From Roseibacillus sp. (GTDB taxonomy: Bacteria > Verrucomicrobiota > Verrucomicrobiia > Verrucomicrobiales > Akkermansiaceae), in the NCBI GenBank assembly GCA_002729275.1, contig PBTP01000133.1, forward strand, positions 10,053 through 17,673: a stretch of DNA of 7,621 nucleotides. Direction: 5' to 3'. The translations under genes were made by a program, and so were the position numbers. Below are positions 1-6,920 of this stretch, one piece after another. Position 1 is the first letter of the stretch, and each line of letters starts with the position of its first letter. The notes beneath the pieces were generated by a model that saw nothing but the letters and a program-made list of their open reading frames with translations, was not told the origin of the DNA and made no database searches.

Positions 1-201
1 AAAAGGGAAAGCTACCGGCTGGGACACTGGCGGTGGATGCAGTGGCCAGAGGACTTCAACGTGAAAATGACCCGGGAAGCGCAGGAAAGTTATGTTTACT
101 GGATCGATGTGGAGGAGCAGGCAAAGACCCTGCGAGCCAGAAGCCGGGATGAGGCCTACCCCGAGGTGGACCAAGTCTACGACCAATACCGGGTGAAGTA
201 A
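1..201 (+). CDS. C-terminal fragment of a periplasmic solute-binding protein (family 5, YejA-like) of a peptide ABC transporter
   Basis: Frame 1 is open from the window edge to a TAA at 199-201, giving the last 66 residues of a protein whose start lies outside the window. The fragment is hydrophilic, with no membrane segment, so it is not a permease tail. It carries a Tyr-Arg-Leu-Gly-His-Trp-Arg-Trp run, then Trp-Pro-Glu, then a Tyr-Trp-Ile-Asp-Val stretch and a basic/acidic helix. This resembles the end of YejA-type family 5 binding proteins, where an aromatic 'aYWdkf..P' strand is followed by 'WW.D..k...L..AR'. Such proteins capture oligopeptides in the periplasm and deliver them to the inner-membrane permeases. 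The stop overlaps the next start (TAATG), so it is cotranscribed with the ATPase genes. Assignment rests on a short tail plus context; an unrelated substrate specificity within family 5 is possible. Confidence 0.6.
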   Translation, partial: KRESYRLGHWRWMQWPEDFNVKMTREAQESYVYWIDVEEQAKTLRARSRDEAYPEVDQVYDQYRVK

Positions 202-1256
202 TGAAGGAGGTGGACCCAGCAAGGGCAGTAGCCCAGGACGCCTACCGGCAGCACGACTCGGAGTCGCATGAGCTTCTTCAGGTGCGTGGGTTGGAGAGCG
301 CTTTTGATACGGAACGGGGGCTTTTGAAAGCCGTCGATGGTGTCTCCTTCTCGGTGGCTCGTGGGCAGACTCTTGGAATTGTTGGAGAATCCGGCTGCGG
401 AAAGAGCGTGACGGCGATGTCATTGATCAGCCTGCTACCGCGGCCGGCAGGGAAGGTGCTGGCGGGAGAGGTGCTCTTTAAGGGAGAGGATCTGCTGAAG
501 GTATCCGAAGATCGCCTGCATGCAGTCAGGGGTGGAGAGATTGGGACAATTTTTCAGGAGCCCATGACGGCCCTTAATCCGGTGCACCGGATTGGGCGTC
601 AGGTCAGTGAGGTGTTCCGGCTACACAAGAAGATGAACAAGAAGGAGGCCTGGGAGGCGGCGATCGAAGCTCTGCGAATGACGAGAATCCCCTCTCCGGA
701 GGTCCGGGTGGGAGACTATCCGCATCAATTGTCGGGAGGAATGCGTCAACGGGTGGTGATTGCGATGGCGTTGGCGTGTCAGCCGGATCTTCTGATCGCG
801 GATGAGCCGACCACGGCGCTGGATGTTACGGTGCAGGCCCAGATTCTGGACCTGATTCAGGGCTTGCAGGTGGAGATGGGAATGGCCGCGATCCTGATCA
901 CCCACGACCTGGGTGTTATCGCTGAAAACTGTGATGAGGTGGTAGTCATGTATGCGGGCCGGGTTGTCGAGCGCGCCTCGGTAAAAGAGCTTTTTGCCAA
1001 TCCTCTGCATGCCTATACCCGGGGATTGCTGAACTCCATTCCCAAGCTGTCCCTGCCCCCGAAGTCGGAACTTAACACTATTCCCGGAATGGTGGCATCT
1101 CTGTCGGAGATGGCCTGTGGCTGTCGCTTTTGCCAGCGGATGGGGCGCGAAAGCAGTCTTGGGGATCAACGGCCAGAGTTCCAAGAAGTCTCGCCGGGAC
1201 ACTGGGTGGAAGCATGTCCGGAGTGTTATGGGGGGGAGGCCCGGGAGATCGCATGA
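201..1256 (+). CDS. Oligopeptide/dipeptide ABC transporter ATP-binding protein, OppD/DppD type
   Basis: Cytoplasmic ATPase of a peptide importer, 351 aa, one nucleotide-binding domain. Seen directly: Walker A GESGCGKS at residues 62-69, a Q-loop in the [10 protein letters not shown] segment, the signature LSGGMRQR at 177-184 (the SGGM form typical of the D subunit), Walker B ending in D201-E202, and the H-loop His at 235. The C-terminal extension ends in a Gly-His-Trp-Val-Glu element like the oligopeptide-transporter C-terminal domain. The usual 'GCrF.pRC' signature reads CGCRFC (306-311), with a second pair C339/C342 near the end, so the Cys pattern is unusual. The ATG at 201 overlaps the upstream stop, and the first about 22 residues precede the usual family start. 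No better start is visible: the next in-frame GTG falls inside the domain. It ends in an ATGA overlap with its partner ATPase, and the two should form a heterodimer. Peptide specificity is not readable from the ATPase. Confidence 0.93.
   Translation: MKEVDPARAVAQDAYRQHDSESHELLQVRGLESAFDTERGLLKAVDGVSFSVARGQTLGIVGESGCGKSVTAMSLISLLPRPAGKVLAGEVLFKGEDLLKVSEDRLHAVRGGEIGTIFQEPMTALNPVHRIGRQVSEVFRLHKKMNKKEAWEAAIEALRMTRIPSPEVRVGDYPHQLSGGMRQRVVIAMALACQPDLLIADEPTTALDVTVQAQILDLIQGLQVEMGMAAILITHDLGVIAENCDEVVVMYAGRVVERASVKELFANPLHAYTRGLLNSIPKLSLPPKSELNTIPGMVASLSEMACGCRFCQRMGRESSLGDQRPEFQEVSPGHWVEACPECYGGEAREIA
1243..1247 (+). promoter_or_regulatory. Ribosome binding site (GGGAG) for the OppF-like ATPase
   Basis: GGGAG lies 5 nt before the ATG at 1253 and inside the 3' end of the upstream gene. 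It is the only good Shine-Dalgarno-like site before any start in this window. It supports choosing 1253 over the in-frame ATG at 1130, which would overlap the upstream gene by over 120 nt and add residues with no family counterpart. Confidence 0.6.
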
Positions 1257-2266
1257 GTCAACCAGAAAGAGAACCCTTACTTTCGGTTGAGGGCGTGAAG
1301 GTCCATTTCCCGGTGCGTAGTGGGCTGATGCTAAGCCAGACTGGAAAGGTGAAGGCGGTAGACGGGGTCTCGCTCGAGATCGGAGAAGGAGAAACGGTCG
1401 GCCTCGTGGGTGAGTCCGGTTGTGGGAAGTCGACTCTGGCCAAGGCGGTGGTGCGCCTGCTTAAGCCCAATGCGGGGTCGGTGGTGTTTGAAGGAACGAA
1501 TATTACGCATTTGTCATCGGGAGCACTGCGCCCCCTTCGGAGTGATATGCAGATGATTTTTCAGGATCCGGTGGAATCTCTCAATCCCAGGCAGAGTGTA
1601 CGGCAGATCATCGAGGAGCCGTTGATCATTCACCGGGAAGGTGATGCTGCAGCACGCCGGCGCAGGGTGGATGAACTGCTTGAGCGAGTGGGTCTCCCTG
1701 CGAACTCGGGTGAAAAGTTTGCCTTTGAGTTCTCCGGGGGACAGCGGCAGAGGATTGGGATTGCCCGGGCGATTGCCCTGAACCCCAAGCTCATCGTGTG
1801 TGATGAGCCGGTATCGGCCCTCGACGTTTCAGTCCAGAGTCAGATCGTCAATCTGCTGCTCGAGCTTCAGAGAGAGATGGGTATTTCCTACCTCTTCATC
1901 GCCCATGATCTGGCTGTGGTGCAGCATGTGAGCGATCGGGTGGCGGTGATGTATCTTGGCAAGATTGTGGAGTTGGCGACTGCAGAGGCTATTTACCAGC
2001 GTCCGTGTCATGCGTATACCAAGGCGCTCCTGTCAGCTATTCCGGAGGCTGATCCTACTGCTGACCGGGAGAGAATCCTGCTGGAGGGCGATGTGCCCTC
2101 ACCAATTAATCCGCCGGCTGGAAGCGCTTTCGGAGACCGGATCAGTCATCCTAGATATGAAGAGACCATTGGGCAGGATCTCAGCCTCGTCGAGATCGAG
2201 CCAGGGCACTGGGTAGCCCGGGACCCCTGTTGTCTCAGTGAGGAGGACTGGAATAAGGTGCAGTGA
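1253..2266 (+). CDS. Oligopeptide/dipeptide ABC transporter ATP-binding protein, OppF/DppF type
   Basis: Second cytoplasmic ATPase of the peptide importer, 337 aa from the ATG at 1253 (ATGA overlap with the preceding stop). The protein begins with the family-typical '[13 protein letters not shown]' strand. Seen directly: Walker A GESGCGKS at residues 53-60, Q-loop [11 protein letters not shown], signature FSGGQRQR at 160-167 (Phe replaces the usual Leu), Walker B ending in D184-E185, and an H-loop AHD. The F-type insertion between the first strand and Walker A is present. The tail has the expected [10 protein letters not shown] motif, but the following 'GC.F..RCP' is replaced by [11 protein letters not shown], so the usual cysteines are gone; only a Cys pair near the very end remains. 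It is the last gene of the transport operon, with a 92-nt gap before purD. Substrate specificity cannot be inferred here. Confidence 0.93.
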   Translation: MSQPEREPLLSVEGVKVHFPVRSGLMLSQTGKVKAVDGVSLEIGEGETVGLVGESGCGKSTLAKAVVRLLKPNAGSVVFEGTNITHLSSGALRPLRSDMQMIFQDPVESLNPRQSVRQIIEEPLIIHREGDAAARRRRVDELLERVGLPANSGEKFAFEFSGGQRQRIGIARAIALNPKLIVCDEPVSALDVSVQSQIVNLLLELQREMGISYLFIAHDLAVVQHVSDRVAVMYLGKIVELATAEAIYQRPCHAYTKALLSAIPEADPTADRERILLEGDVPSPINPPAGSAFGDRISHPRYEETIGQDLSLVEIEPGHWVARDPCCLSEEDWNKVQ

Positions 2267-2279
2267 TCTGAGGTTCCAG
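2263..2279 (+). repeat. Copy A of a degenerate 17-bp sequence found after two operon 3' ends
   Basis: GTGATCTGAGGTTCCAG overlaps and follows the stop of the OppF-like gene. It matches 15 of 17 bases at 6921-6937, just after the pyrC stop, and similarity weakens beyond that. A 15/17 match between some pair of sites is expected by chance in a window this size, so only the shared position after a stop makes it notable. Confidence 0.2.
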
Positions 2280-2358
2280 CCCGGTTATTCACATTTGTTG
2301 GCCGAGACTGTCTCCCGTTGCTCTTGCGAGTAGGCGCGGATCTTTCTTCACTAAGCCC

Positions 2359-3612
2359 ATGCGCATCGTGGTTGTTGGGAAAGGTGGACGGGAACACGCC
2401 CTGATACGCTCTCTGAGTGAATCTCCGGGAGATAATGAGCTGTTCTGCTTTCCGGGAAGTGATGCTATTTGCGAGCTCGCTCAGGCTGTGGAGGCCGAAG
2501 GGCTGCAGGATTTGGTAGACTGGATGAGGAGTAATGCGATTGATCTCTGTATCGCGGGGGAGGAGAGCTACCTGCTCAAGGACGAGGGATTGGCTAACCT
2601 CTGTGCAAACCACGGTATTCCTTGCTGGGGTCCACCCAAGGAGGCGGCCCTGCTGGAGGGAAGTAAGGAGTTTGCCAAGCAGTTCATGGAGCGGCATGAT
2701 ATCCCGACTGGAAGTGCGCTGGTGGTGGAAAGCGCAGAGGAGGCCCGGCAAGCTATCGGGGAGAATTATCCTACAGTCCTCAAGTTTGATGGTCTTGCGG
2801 CGGGTAAGGGGGTGGCGGTTTGCCCTGATGAGAAGAGTGTGGAGTCGTTTCTTGAAGAGGTTTACGGGCAGAAGCGTTTCGGAGAAGGGAGCCTTCTTGT
2901 TGAGGAGTATCTCGAGGGGCCAGAGGTATCGATTTTTGCGGCGGTGAGTGGAAGAGGGGCCGTAATCTTTACCCCTGCGCGGGACTACAAGCTGATCGGG
3001 GAAGGAGATACCGGTGCTAACACCGGAGGAATGGGGGCGGTAGCAAGCCGCCAATTGATCGAACCAGCTCTGATGGCTCAGATCGAGAAGGAGATTATCA
3101 ATCCAACCATCGAGGGGCTCGCAGATGACGAGCTGGGCTACGTGGGGTTTCTCTATTTCGGCCTGATGCTTACCAGTGATGGGCCGAAGGTCATTGAATA
3201 CAATTGCCGCTTTGGTGATCCCGAGTGCCAGGCTGTCATGCCCTTGGTCTCGGGGGACCTCGCCACCTTCTGTCGTGATGGGGCAAGGAATAACCTCAGG
3301 GCGGAACTGCTCAGTTTTGATGAGGGTTGGAGCGTAGGAGTGATCCTGGCTTCTGCAGGCTATCCGGCCAGTTCTCGCAGTGGAGACGTCATCAGAGGCC
3401 TAGATGCTGTTGAGGAAGCACGGGTTTATCATGCGGGAACCCGCCGAAACGAGGCGGGGCAATGGGAAACCAACGGAGGTCGTGTGCTTGCGGTGGTAGC
3501 TTGTGGAGAAGACCGTGATGCCGCGGTCGCCAAGGCCCATTTTGAGGCCGGCAAGATCGATTTTGACGGAGCACAGCGCCGGGCTGATATCGGACGCCTT
3601 CATTTTGAATAA
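2359..3612 (+). CDS. purD: Phosphoribosylamine-glycine ligase (GAR synthetase)
   Basis: Second step of IMP synthesis: 5-phosphoribosylamine, glycine and ATP give GAR, ADP and phosphate, in the cytoplasm. At 417 aa it has normal length for a monofunctional bacterial PurD, with no PurM or PurN fusion. Domains in order: N-terminal domain opening with VVVGKGGREHAL (residues 5-15); a middle domain; the ATP-grasp region with LKFDGLAAGKGVAV around 141-153; the GPEVSIF strand; DTGANTGGMGA, where Ala replaces the usual Pro of GPNTGG; the metal-binding segment EYNCRFGDPE (280-289); and the C-terminal domain with NGGRVLAVVA from 372 and a closing ADIGR. The ATG at 2359 places the nucleotide-fold strand exactly at the N-terminus as in the family, although no Shine-Dalgarno is visible. 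It follows the transport genes after 92 nt in which I find no convincing promoter or terminator. Identification is secure. Confidence 0.97.
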   Translation: MRIVVVGKGGREHALIRSLSESPGDNELFCFPGSDAICELAQAVEAEGLQDLVDWMRSNAIDLCIAGEESYLLKDEGLANLCANHGIPCWGPPKEAALLEGSKEFAKQFMERHDIPTGSALVVESAEEARQAIGENYPTVLKFDGLAAGKGVAVCPDEKSVESFLEEVYGQKRFGEGSLLVEEYLEGPEVSIFAAVSGRGAVIFTPARDYKLIGEGDTGANTGGMGAVASRQLIEPALMAQIEKEIINPTIEGLADDELGYVGFLYFGLMLTSDGPKVIEYNCRFGDPECQAVMPLVSGDLATFCRDGARNNLRAELLSFDEGWSVGVILASAGYPASSRSGDVIRGLDAVEEARVYHAGTRRNEAGQWETNGGRVLAVVACGEDRDAAVAKAHFEAGKIDFDGAQRRADIGRLHFE

Positions 3613-3707
3613 ATTTCACAGTATTTTCCGGAAACACTTCCAGAACCAACGCAACTGGCCTTGCCGGCCACTCCAAATATAACCAACATCTGCAACACTG
3701 ATATCAC
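3613..3707 (+). other. purD-purE intergenic region with a palindrome and a small GC hairpin
   Basis: This 95-nt gap is the largest inside the nucleotide gene run. It holds a perfect 10-bp palindrome TTTCCGGAAA (3625-3634) and a 5-bp hairpin TGGCC-TTGCC-GGCCA (3656-3670). It also has an AT-rich patch around 3675-3683 containing TATAAC, which could be a -10 element, but no -35 sits at the right distance. No T-run follows the hairpin, so it is not a standard intrinsic terminator. No purine-riboswitch core or PyrR-type binding loop is evident. A local promoter or processing site for purE-pyrC is possible but unproven. Confidence 0.3.
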
Positions 3708-4118
3708 ATGAAAGTCATCCTGATCTACGGAAGCGAAAACGATAAGCCGTTCATGCAACCTGCCCGCGACTATCTCGAGGGTGAAAGTCTTGATTACGTG
3801 GAAGAGGTTCTCTCTGCCCATCGGAATCTTTCGGAGCTTATCGAGTATCTCGGTAAGCTGGAGGAAAGTGGAGAGAAGGCAGTTATTCTCGCGATCGCGG
3901 GTCTGGCTGCGGCTCTCCCCGGAGTGGTCGTAATGAAAACATCTCTTCCAGTAATCGGGGTGCCAGTCCCCGGAGGCCCTCTGAACGGAATCGATGCCCT
4001 TCTTTCTATCTCCCAGTTGCCAGGTCAGGTGCCGGCCACCACGGTTGGACTGCACAAGAAAGCTCCCTTGAATGCGGCCATGGCTGCGCATCGGATCCTG
4101 AAGCTTGCCGGATCCTGA
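3708..4118 (+). CDS. purE: Divergent AIR carboxylase / N5-CAIR mutase family protein (PurE-like)
   Basis: PurE-family protein, expected to act at the AIR-to-CAIR step of purine synthesis. At 136 aa it is shorter than the usual 160-170. Recognisable blocks in order: GSENDKPFM (8-16, class I consensus GS.SD...M), VLSAHRN (34-40, catalytic-type His38 and Arg39), LPVIGVPV (80-87), GIDALLSISQLPG (94-106) and LNAAMAA (121-127). It departs from class I in the central loop: the consensus AGAGGAAHLPG reads AIAGLAAALPG at 62-72, so the loop His is Ala69 and one Gly is Leu66. Class II enzymes instead have SAHK and a SNALSG-like loop, so this fits neither class. The C-terminal helical arm is missing, and I see no continuation in other frames before pyrR. 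The ATG at 3708 starts directly at the first strand; no Shine-Dalgarno is seen. No purK is in the window. Family placement is firm, activity is uncertain. Confidence 0.8.
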   Translation: MKVILIYGSENDKPFMQPARDYLEGESLDYVEEVLSAHRNLSELIEYLGKLEESGEKAVILAIAGLAAALPGVVVMKTSLPVIGVPVPGGPLNGIDALLSISQLPGQVPATTVGLHKKAPLNAAMAAHRILKLAGS

Positions 4119-4156
4119 GCAAGGTTCCGAATCTAATTGTCTGAGCCTGATTTATC

Positions 4157-4681
4157 ATGCCACTCATTCTTGACGAGGCTGCTATCGGAGAGGCGGTCGC
4201 CTCGCTGGTGGGCGAGATCCGCACGGTTGCACTGCACGGGCGAATCGCCATCGTAGGAGTCAGGAGCCGAGGTGATGAAGTTGCCGAGAGGGTGAGTGCT
4301 GCTTTGAAAGAGCAGGAGATTGATCACGACTATGGGGTTCTCGATATTTCTCTCTACCGGGATGATCTCTCGCATCTCGCTGAAAATCCCAAGCTGCAAA
4401 GCAGTGATATTCCGTTCCAGGTGGATGGCGCCCATATTGTTCTGGTTGACGATGTCCTTTTTACGGGACGGACAATCCGGGCTGCTCTGGACGCCCTGAC
4501 TGATTATGGGCGACCTGCTTGTATTCAATTGGCGGTTCTTGTCGATCGGGGCCACCGGGAAATCCCGATCCAACCTGATTTTTCAGGGGTAAGCCTCGAA
4601 ACAGCCCGGATGGATCATGTGATCGTCCAGCTGAAAAAAACTGATGGCGGAGACGCGATAGAACTGGTATCGAAACAGTAG
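4157..4681 (+). CDS. pyrR: PyrR: pyrimidine operon regulator / uracil phosphoribosyltransferase
   Basis: PyrR-family protein with a type I phosphoribosyltransferase fold, 174 aa, about the normal length. Signatures seen: GVRSRGDE at 34-41, DISLYRDDL at 63-71, the PRPP-binding loop VDDVLFTGRTIRAALDAL at 97-114, and GRP..IQLAVLVDRGHRE at 118-135, which is highly diagnostic of PyrR rather than Upp or PyrE. In Bacillus-type bacteria the protein senses UMP and binds pyr mRNA to cause attenuation, and it also converts uracil and PRPP to UMP. The C-terminal 'GknvPTS'-like segment is altered (GVSLETA, 144-150). I see no PyrR-binding loop or antiterminator/terminator pair in the 38-nt leader before it, nor in the 3-nt gap to pyrB, so the control mechanism is unclear. 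No Shine-Dalgarno precedes the ATG at 4157. Confidence 0.95.
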   Translation: MPLILDEAAIGEAVASLVGEIRTVALHGRIAIVGVRSRGDEVAERVSAALKEQEIDHDYGVLDISLYRDDLSHLAENPKLQSSDIPFQVDGAHIVLVDDVLFTGRTIRAALDALTDYGRPACIQLAVLVDRGHREIPIQPDFSGVSLETARMDHVIVQLKKTDGGDAIELVSKQ

Positions 4682-4684
4682 CGG

Positions 4685-5632
4685 ATGGCGCGCAAGGACT
4701 TCCTCGATATCGCCTCGTTAAGTCGAGAGGAGGTAGATCTTTTGCTCGATCAAGCCACTCCGTTCAAGGAGCTCTTCACCCGCTCGGTTAAAAAGGTGCC
4801 TGCCCTGAAGGGCAAATCGGTTCTGATGCTGTTCTATGAGCCGAGCACACGGACTCTCTCTTCTTTTGAAGTTGCAGCCAAGAGGCTCTCTGCTGATGTC
4901 ATCGATCTTGATGTTCCACATTCCTCTGTGACCAAGGGTGAGACCGTCAAGGATACGGTGGATACTCTGCAGGCCATGCGTGCAGATTACATTGTGGTCC
5001 GGCACAAGATGTCAGGATTGCCGCAGGCTATTGCCCGGCAAACTAGGGCGTCAGTGATCAATGCCGGGGACGGGGCACATGCTCACCCGACACAGGCTCT
5101 TCTAGATGCATTCACCCTGAGGGAGGTATTCCCTGACTTGTCTGGCCGCAAGGTTCTTATTGCGGGTGATATTTTGCATAGCAGGGTAGCACGTTCCACC
5201 AGTAGACTCCTGTTGACGCTTGGGGTTGAGGTAGGGTTTCTTGGGCCTGGTTCTCTGAACCCCCGATCAGGCCCCGAGGGAATCAGGAGGTTTACCGATT
5301 TCGATGAGGCCCTGCGCTGGAAGCCCGATACGGTCTACCTTCTCCGAGTTCAGATGGAGAGGCAGGATGTACAATACTTTCCCGGGGTGCAGGAGTATCA
5401 CCGTGTTTACGGGATCACAAGAGAGCGCCTTGATCGGATTCAGGGAGAAGGAGTATATATCATGCACCCCGGACCGGTGAACCGCGGGGTCGAGCTATGC
5501 CATGAGGTGATGGACTACGAACGTAGCCTCATCAATCAGCAGGTGGAGAATGGTATCGCAGCGAGGATGGCGGTTCTCTATTCGCTTAAGCCTCAGACCG
5601 ATCTGCAGGATGCCGATCAGGATAGAACATAA
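4685..5632 (+). CDS. pyrB: Aspartate carbamoyltransferase, catalytic chain
   Basis: Condenses carbamoyl phosphate and L-aspartate to N-carbamoyl-aspartate, the committed pyrimidine step. At 315 aa it has normal length for a catalytic chain. Seen: carbamoyl-phosphate loop YEPSTRT (51-57), the mobile-loop Ser80 and Lys84 in SSVTKGE, VVRH (104-107), GDGAHAHPTQALLD (128-141), the aspartate-binding RVQMER (221-226) and HPGPVNRGVE (261-270). The residue after STRT is Leu58 (codon CTC), where carbamoyltransferases almost always have Arg. The 'LQAMRAD..VVRH' and 'HAHPTQ' wording is closer to enzymes that pair with dihydroorotase (Pseudomonas or Aquifex style) than to E. coli PyrB. No pyrI regulatory chain follows. 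It starts 3 nt after pyrR and ends 10 nt before pyrC, so it is translationally linked to both. Identity is secure. Confidence 0.97.
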   Translation: MARKDFLDIASLSREEVDLLLDQATPFKELFTRSVKKVPALKGKSVLMLFYEPSTRTLSSFEVAAKRLSADVIDLDVPHSSVTKGETVKDTVDTLQAMRADYIVVRHKMSGLPQAIARQTRASVINAGDGAHAHPTQALLDAFTLREVFPDLSGRKVLIAGDILHSRVARSTSRLLLTLGVEVGFLGPGSLNPRSGPEGIRRFTDFDEALRWKPDTVYLLRVQMERQDVQYFPGVQEYHRVYGITRERLDRIQGEGVYIMHPGPVNRGVELCHEVMDYERSLINQQVENGIAARMAVLYSLKPQTDLQDADQDRT

Positions 5633-5642
5633 AGTCGAAGCC

Positions 5643-6917
5643 ATGAGGTTACTCATCAAAGGAGGAAAAATCGCGGCAGAGGAAGGCCCCTTGGTTCCGG
5701 GTGACGTCCTGATCATTGATGGCGTCATTACCGCGGTGGGAGAAGGTCTGGATGTTCCTCCAGAGGCTCAGGTGATTGAGGCAGAAGGAAAAATTGTCGC
5801 ACCGGCGATGTTTGATGCGCATGTGCATTTCCGGGAGCCTGGCCAGGAGTACAAAGAGGATATCGCCCATGGAACCGAGGCTGCTATCAACGGGGGAGTG
5901 ACAGGCGTCGTCATGATGCCGAATACCTCTCCGGCAATTGATTCTCCCGCAGTAGTCCGCTCCATCCTGGAGAGGGCCCGGGAAGTGAGCCGGATTCCAG
6001 TGTATACCTCGGGCTGTATCACCAAGGGCCGGGCAGGAGGCGAGCTTTCTGGGATAGATGGCATGCGTCAACTCGGGGTAGTCATGCTCACGGACGATGG
6101 CGACCCAGTGGCGAACCCTGCAGTTCTAAGGAACGCCATGGAATACGCGACTCCCTTTGGGATGTTCTTTGCCAGTCATTGTGAGGTTGCCGAGTTGAGT
6201 GGCCCCAGGGCTCTTAATGAGGGGAAGATCAGTTATCAGCTGGGGATCAAGGGAAGCCCTGCATGCAGCGAAGAGATCTGTATGGATCGGGACATCCGGC
6301 TGGCGCATGCTGCTGGTGCGCGCATTCATATTCAGCATGTCTCTTCCGCAATTGGCATGGAGACCATCCGGTGGTGGAAGCAGATGGGAGCGGAAGTTAC
6401 GGCGGAGGTGTCACCGCATCACCTGATCTTCAACGAGGAAGATATCGGAGACTACGATACCCACTATAAGATGAATCCCCCTCTCCGTAGTGTGGATGAT
6501 AATGCTGCTCTTTTAGAGGGCTTGAAAGAAGGGGTCTTTGATCTGATTGCCACTGACCATGCGCCCCACAGCGCATTCGAGAAAGAGCAGGATTTTGTCT
6601 CTGCTCCGAATGGAATCACAGGCCTTGAAACGGCATTAGTATCGCTCCATGACCGGTTTATCGCCAGCGGCCAGATTGGCTGGGACCTCATCGTAAAACG
6701 ATACTCGGCAGAGCCCAGGCGTATGATGGGCCTTGAGGTAGTTCCGGTAGAGAAAAGTAAGCCGGCGGACTTGATCGTATTCGACCCGGCGGGCGAGACG
6801 ACCTTCAGCCGGGAGTTCATGCGATCAAAGAGTGTTAATACTCCTTTTCTTGATAAGACCCTGCAAGGGCGGGTAGAGCTGGTGGTTCGGGGGAGCGAAA
6901 TTCTCCTGCAGAGGTAG
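5643..6917 (+). CDS. pyrC: Dihydroorotase, class I, with complete active site
   Basis: Cyclises N-carbamoyl-aspartate to dihydroorotate. Amidohydrolase fold, 424 aa from the ATG at 5643, the usual class I length. Catalytic residues seen: DAHVHFRE with metal ligands H60 and H62 and substrate Arg64; N94 in MPNTSP; the Asp of TDDGDP (151-152) that serves as bridging ligand in class I; H179 in SHCE; H232 in QHVSSA; and the TDHAPH block with catalytic Asp305. It is therefore an active enzyme, not a degenerate PyrC'/PyrX scaffold. The frame is open upstream to an ATG at 5550, but that would overlap pyrB by over 80 nt and add residues absent from the family. MRLLIKGGKI is the typical amidohydrolase start. 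Only a weak GAAG lies before the ATG. It is the last gene of the run and converges on crcB with 16 nt between stops. Confidence 0.97.
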   Translation: MRLLIKGGKIAAEEGPLVPGDVLIIDGVITAVGEGLDVPPEAQVIEAEGKIVAPAMFDAHVHFREPGQEYKEDIAHGTEAAINGGVTGVVMMPNTSPAIDSPAVVRSILERAREVSRIPVYTSGCITKGRAGGELSGIDGMRQLGVVMLTDDGDPVANPAVLRNAMEYATPFGMFFASHCEVAELSGPRALNEGKISYQLGIKGSPACSEEICMDRDIRLAHAAGARIHIQHVSSAIGMETIRWWKQMGAEVTAEVSPHHLIFNEEDIGDYDTHYKMNPPLRSVDDNAALLEGLKEGVFDLIATDHAPHSAFEKEQDFVSAPNGITGLETALVSLHDRFIASGQIGWDLIVKRYSAEPRRMMGLEVVPVEKSKPADLIVFDPAGETTFSREFMRSKSVNTPFLDKTLQGRVELVVRGSEILLQR

Positions 6918-6920
6918 CAG

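Noticed and set aside
203..210. AAGGAGGT, a perfect Shine-Dalgarno-like sequence
   Set aside because: It sits immediately inside the OppD-like coding sequence, and no in-frame start codon occurs at proper distance downstream. It encodes Lys-Glu-Val by chance.
1130..1252. N-terminal extension of the OppF-like ATPase
   Set aside because: It would lie within the OppD-like gene in another frame. The ATG at 1253 has an ATGA overlap and a GGGAG at the right distance.
2267..2358. Promoter or terminator between the transporter genes and purD
   Set aside because: TTGTTG at 2295-2300 resembles a -35, but no -10-like hexamer lies at 16-18 nt. No GC hairpin with a T-run is present. A promoter may exist but is not visible.
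2146..3054. Long open frame of 302 codons on the minus strand
   Set aside because: It lies antisense to purD and the OppF-like tail, has no recognisable motif, is rich in Arg, Ser, Pro and His as expected for an antisense shadow, and the plus-strand genes are secure.
4119..4156. Frameshift continuation of the short PurE-like protein
   Set aside because: None of the frames after the stop at 4116-4118 resembles the usual C-terminal helix of PurE, so the short end appears genuine.
5550..5642. N-terminal extension of pyrC
   Set aside because: The extra residues are frame-shifted pyrB sequence and lack homology to dihydroorotase; the ATG at 5643 gives the standard N-terminus.
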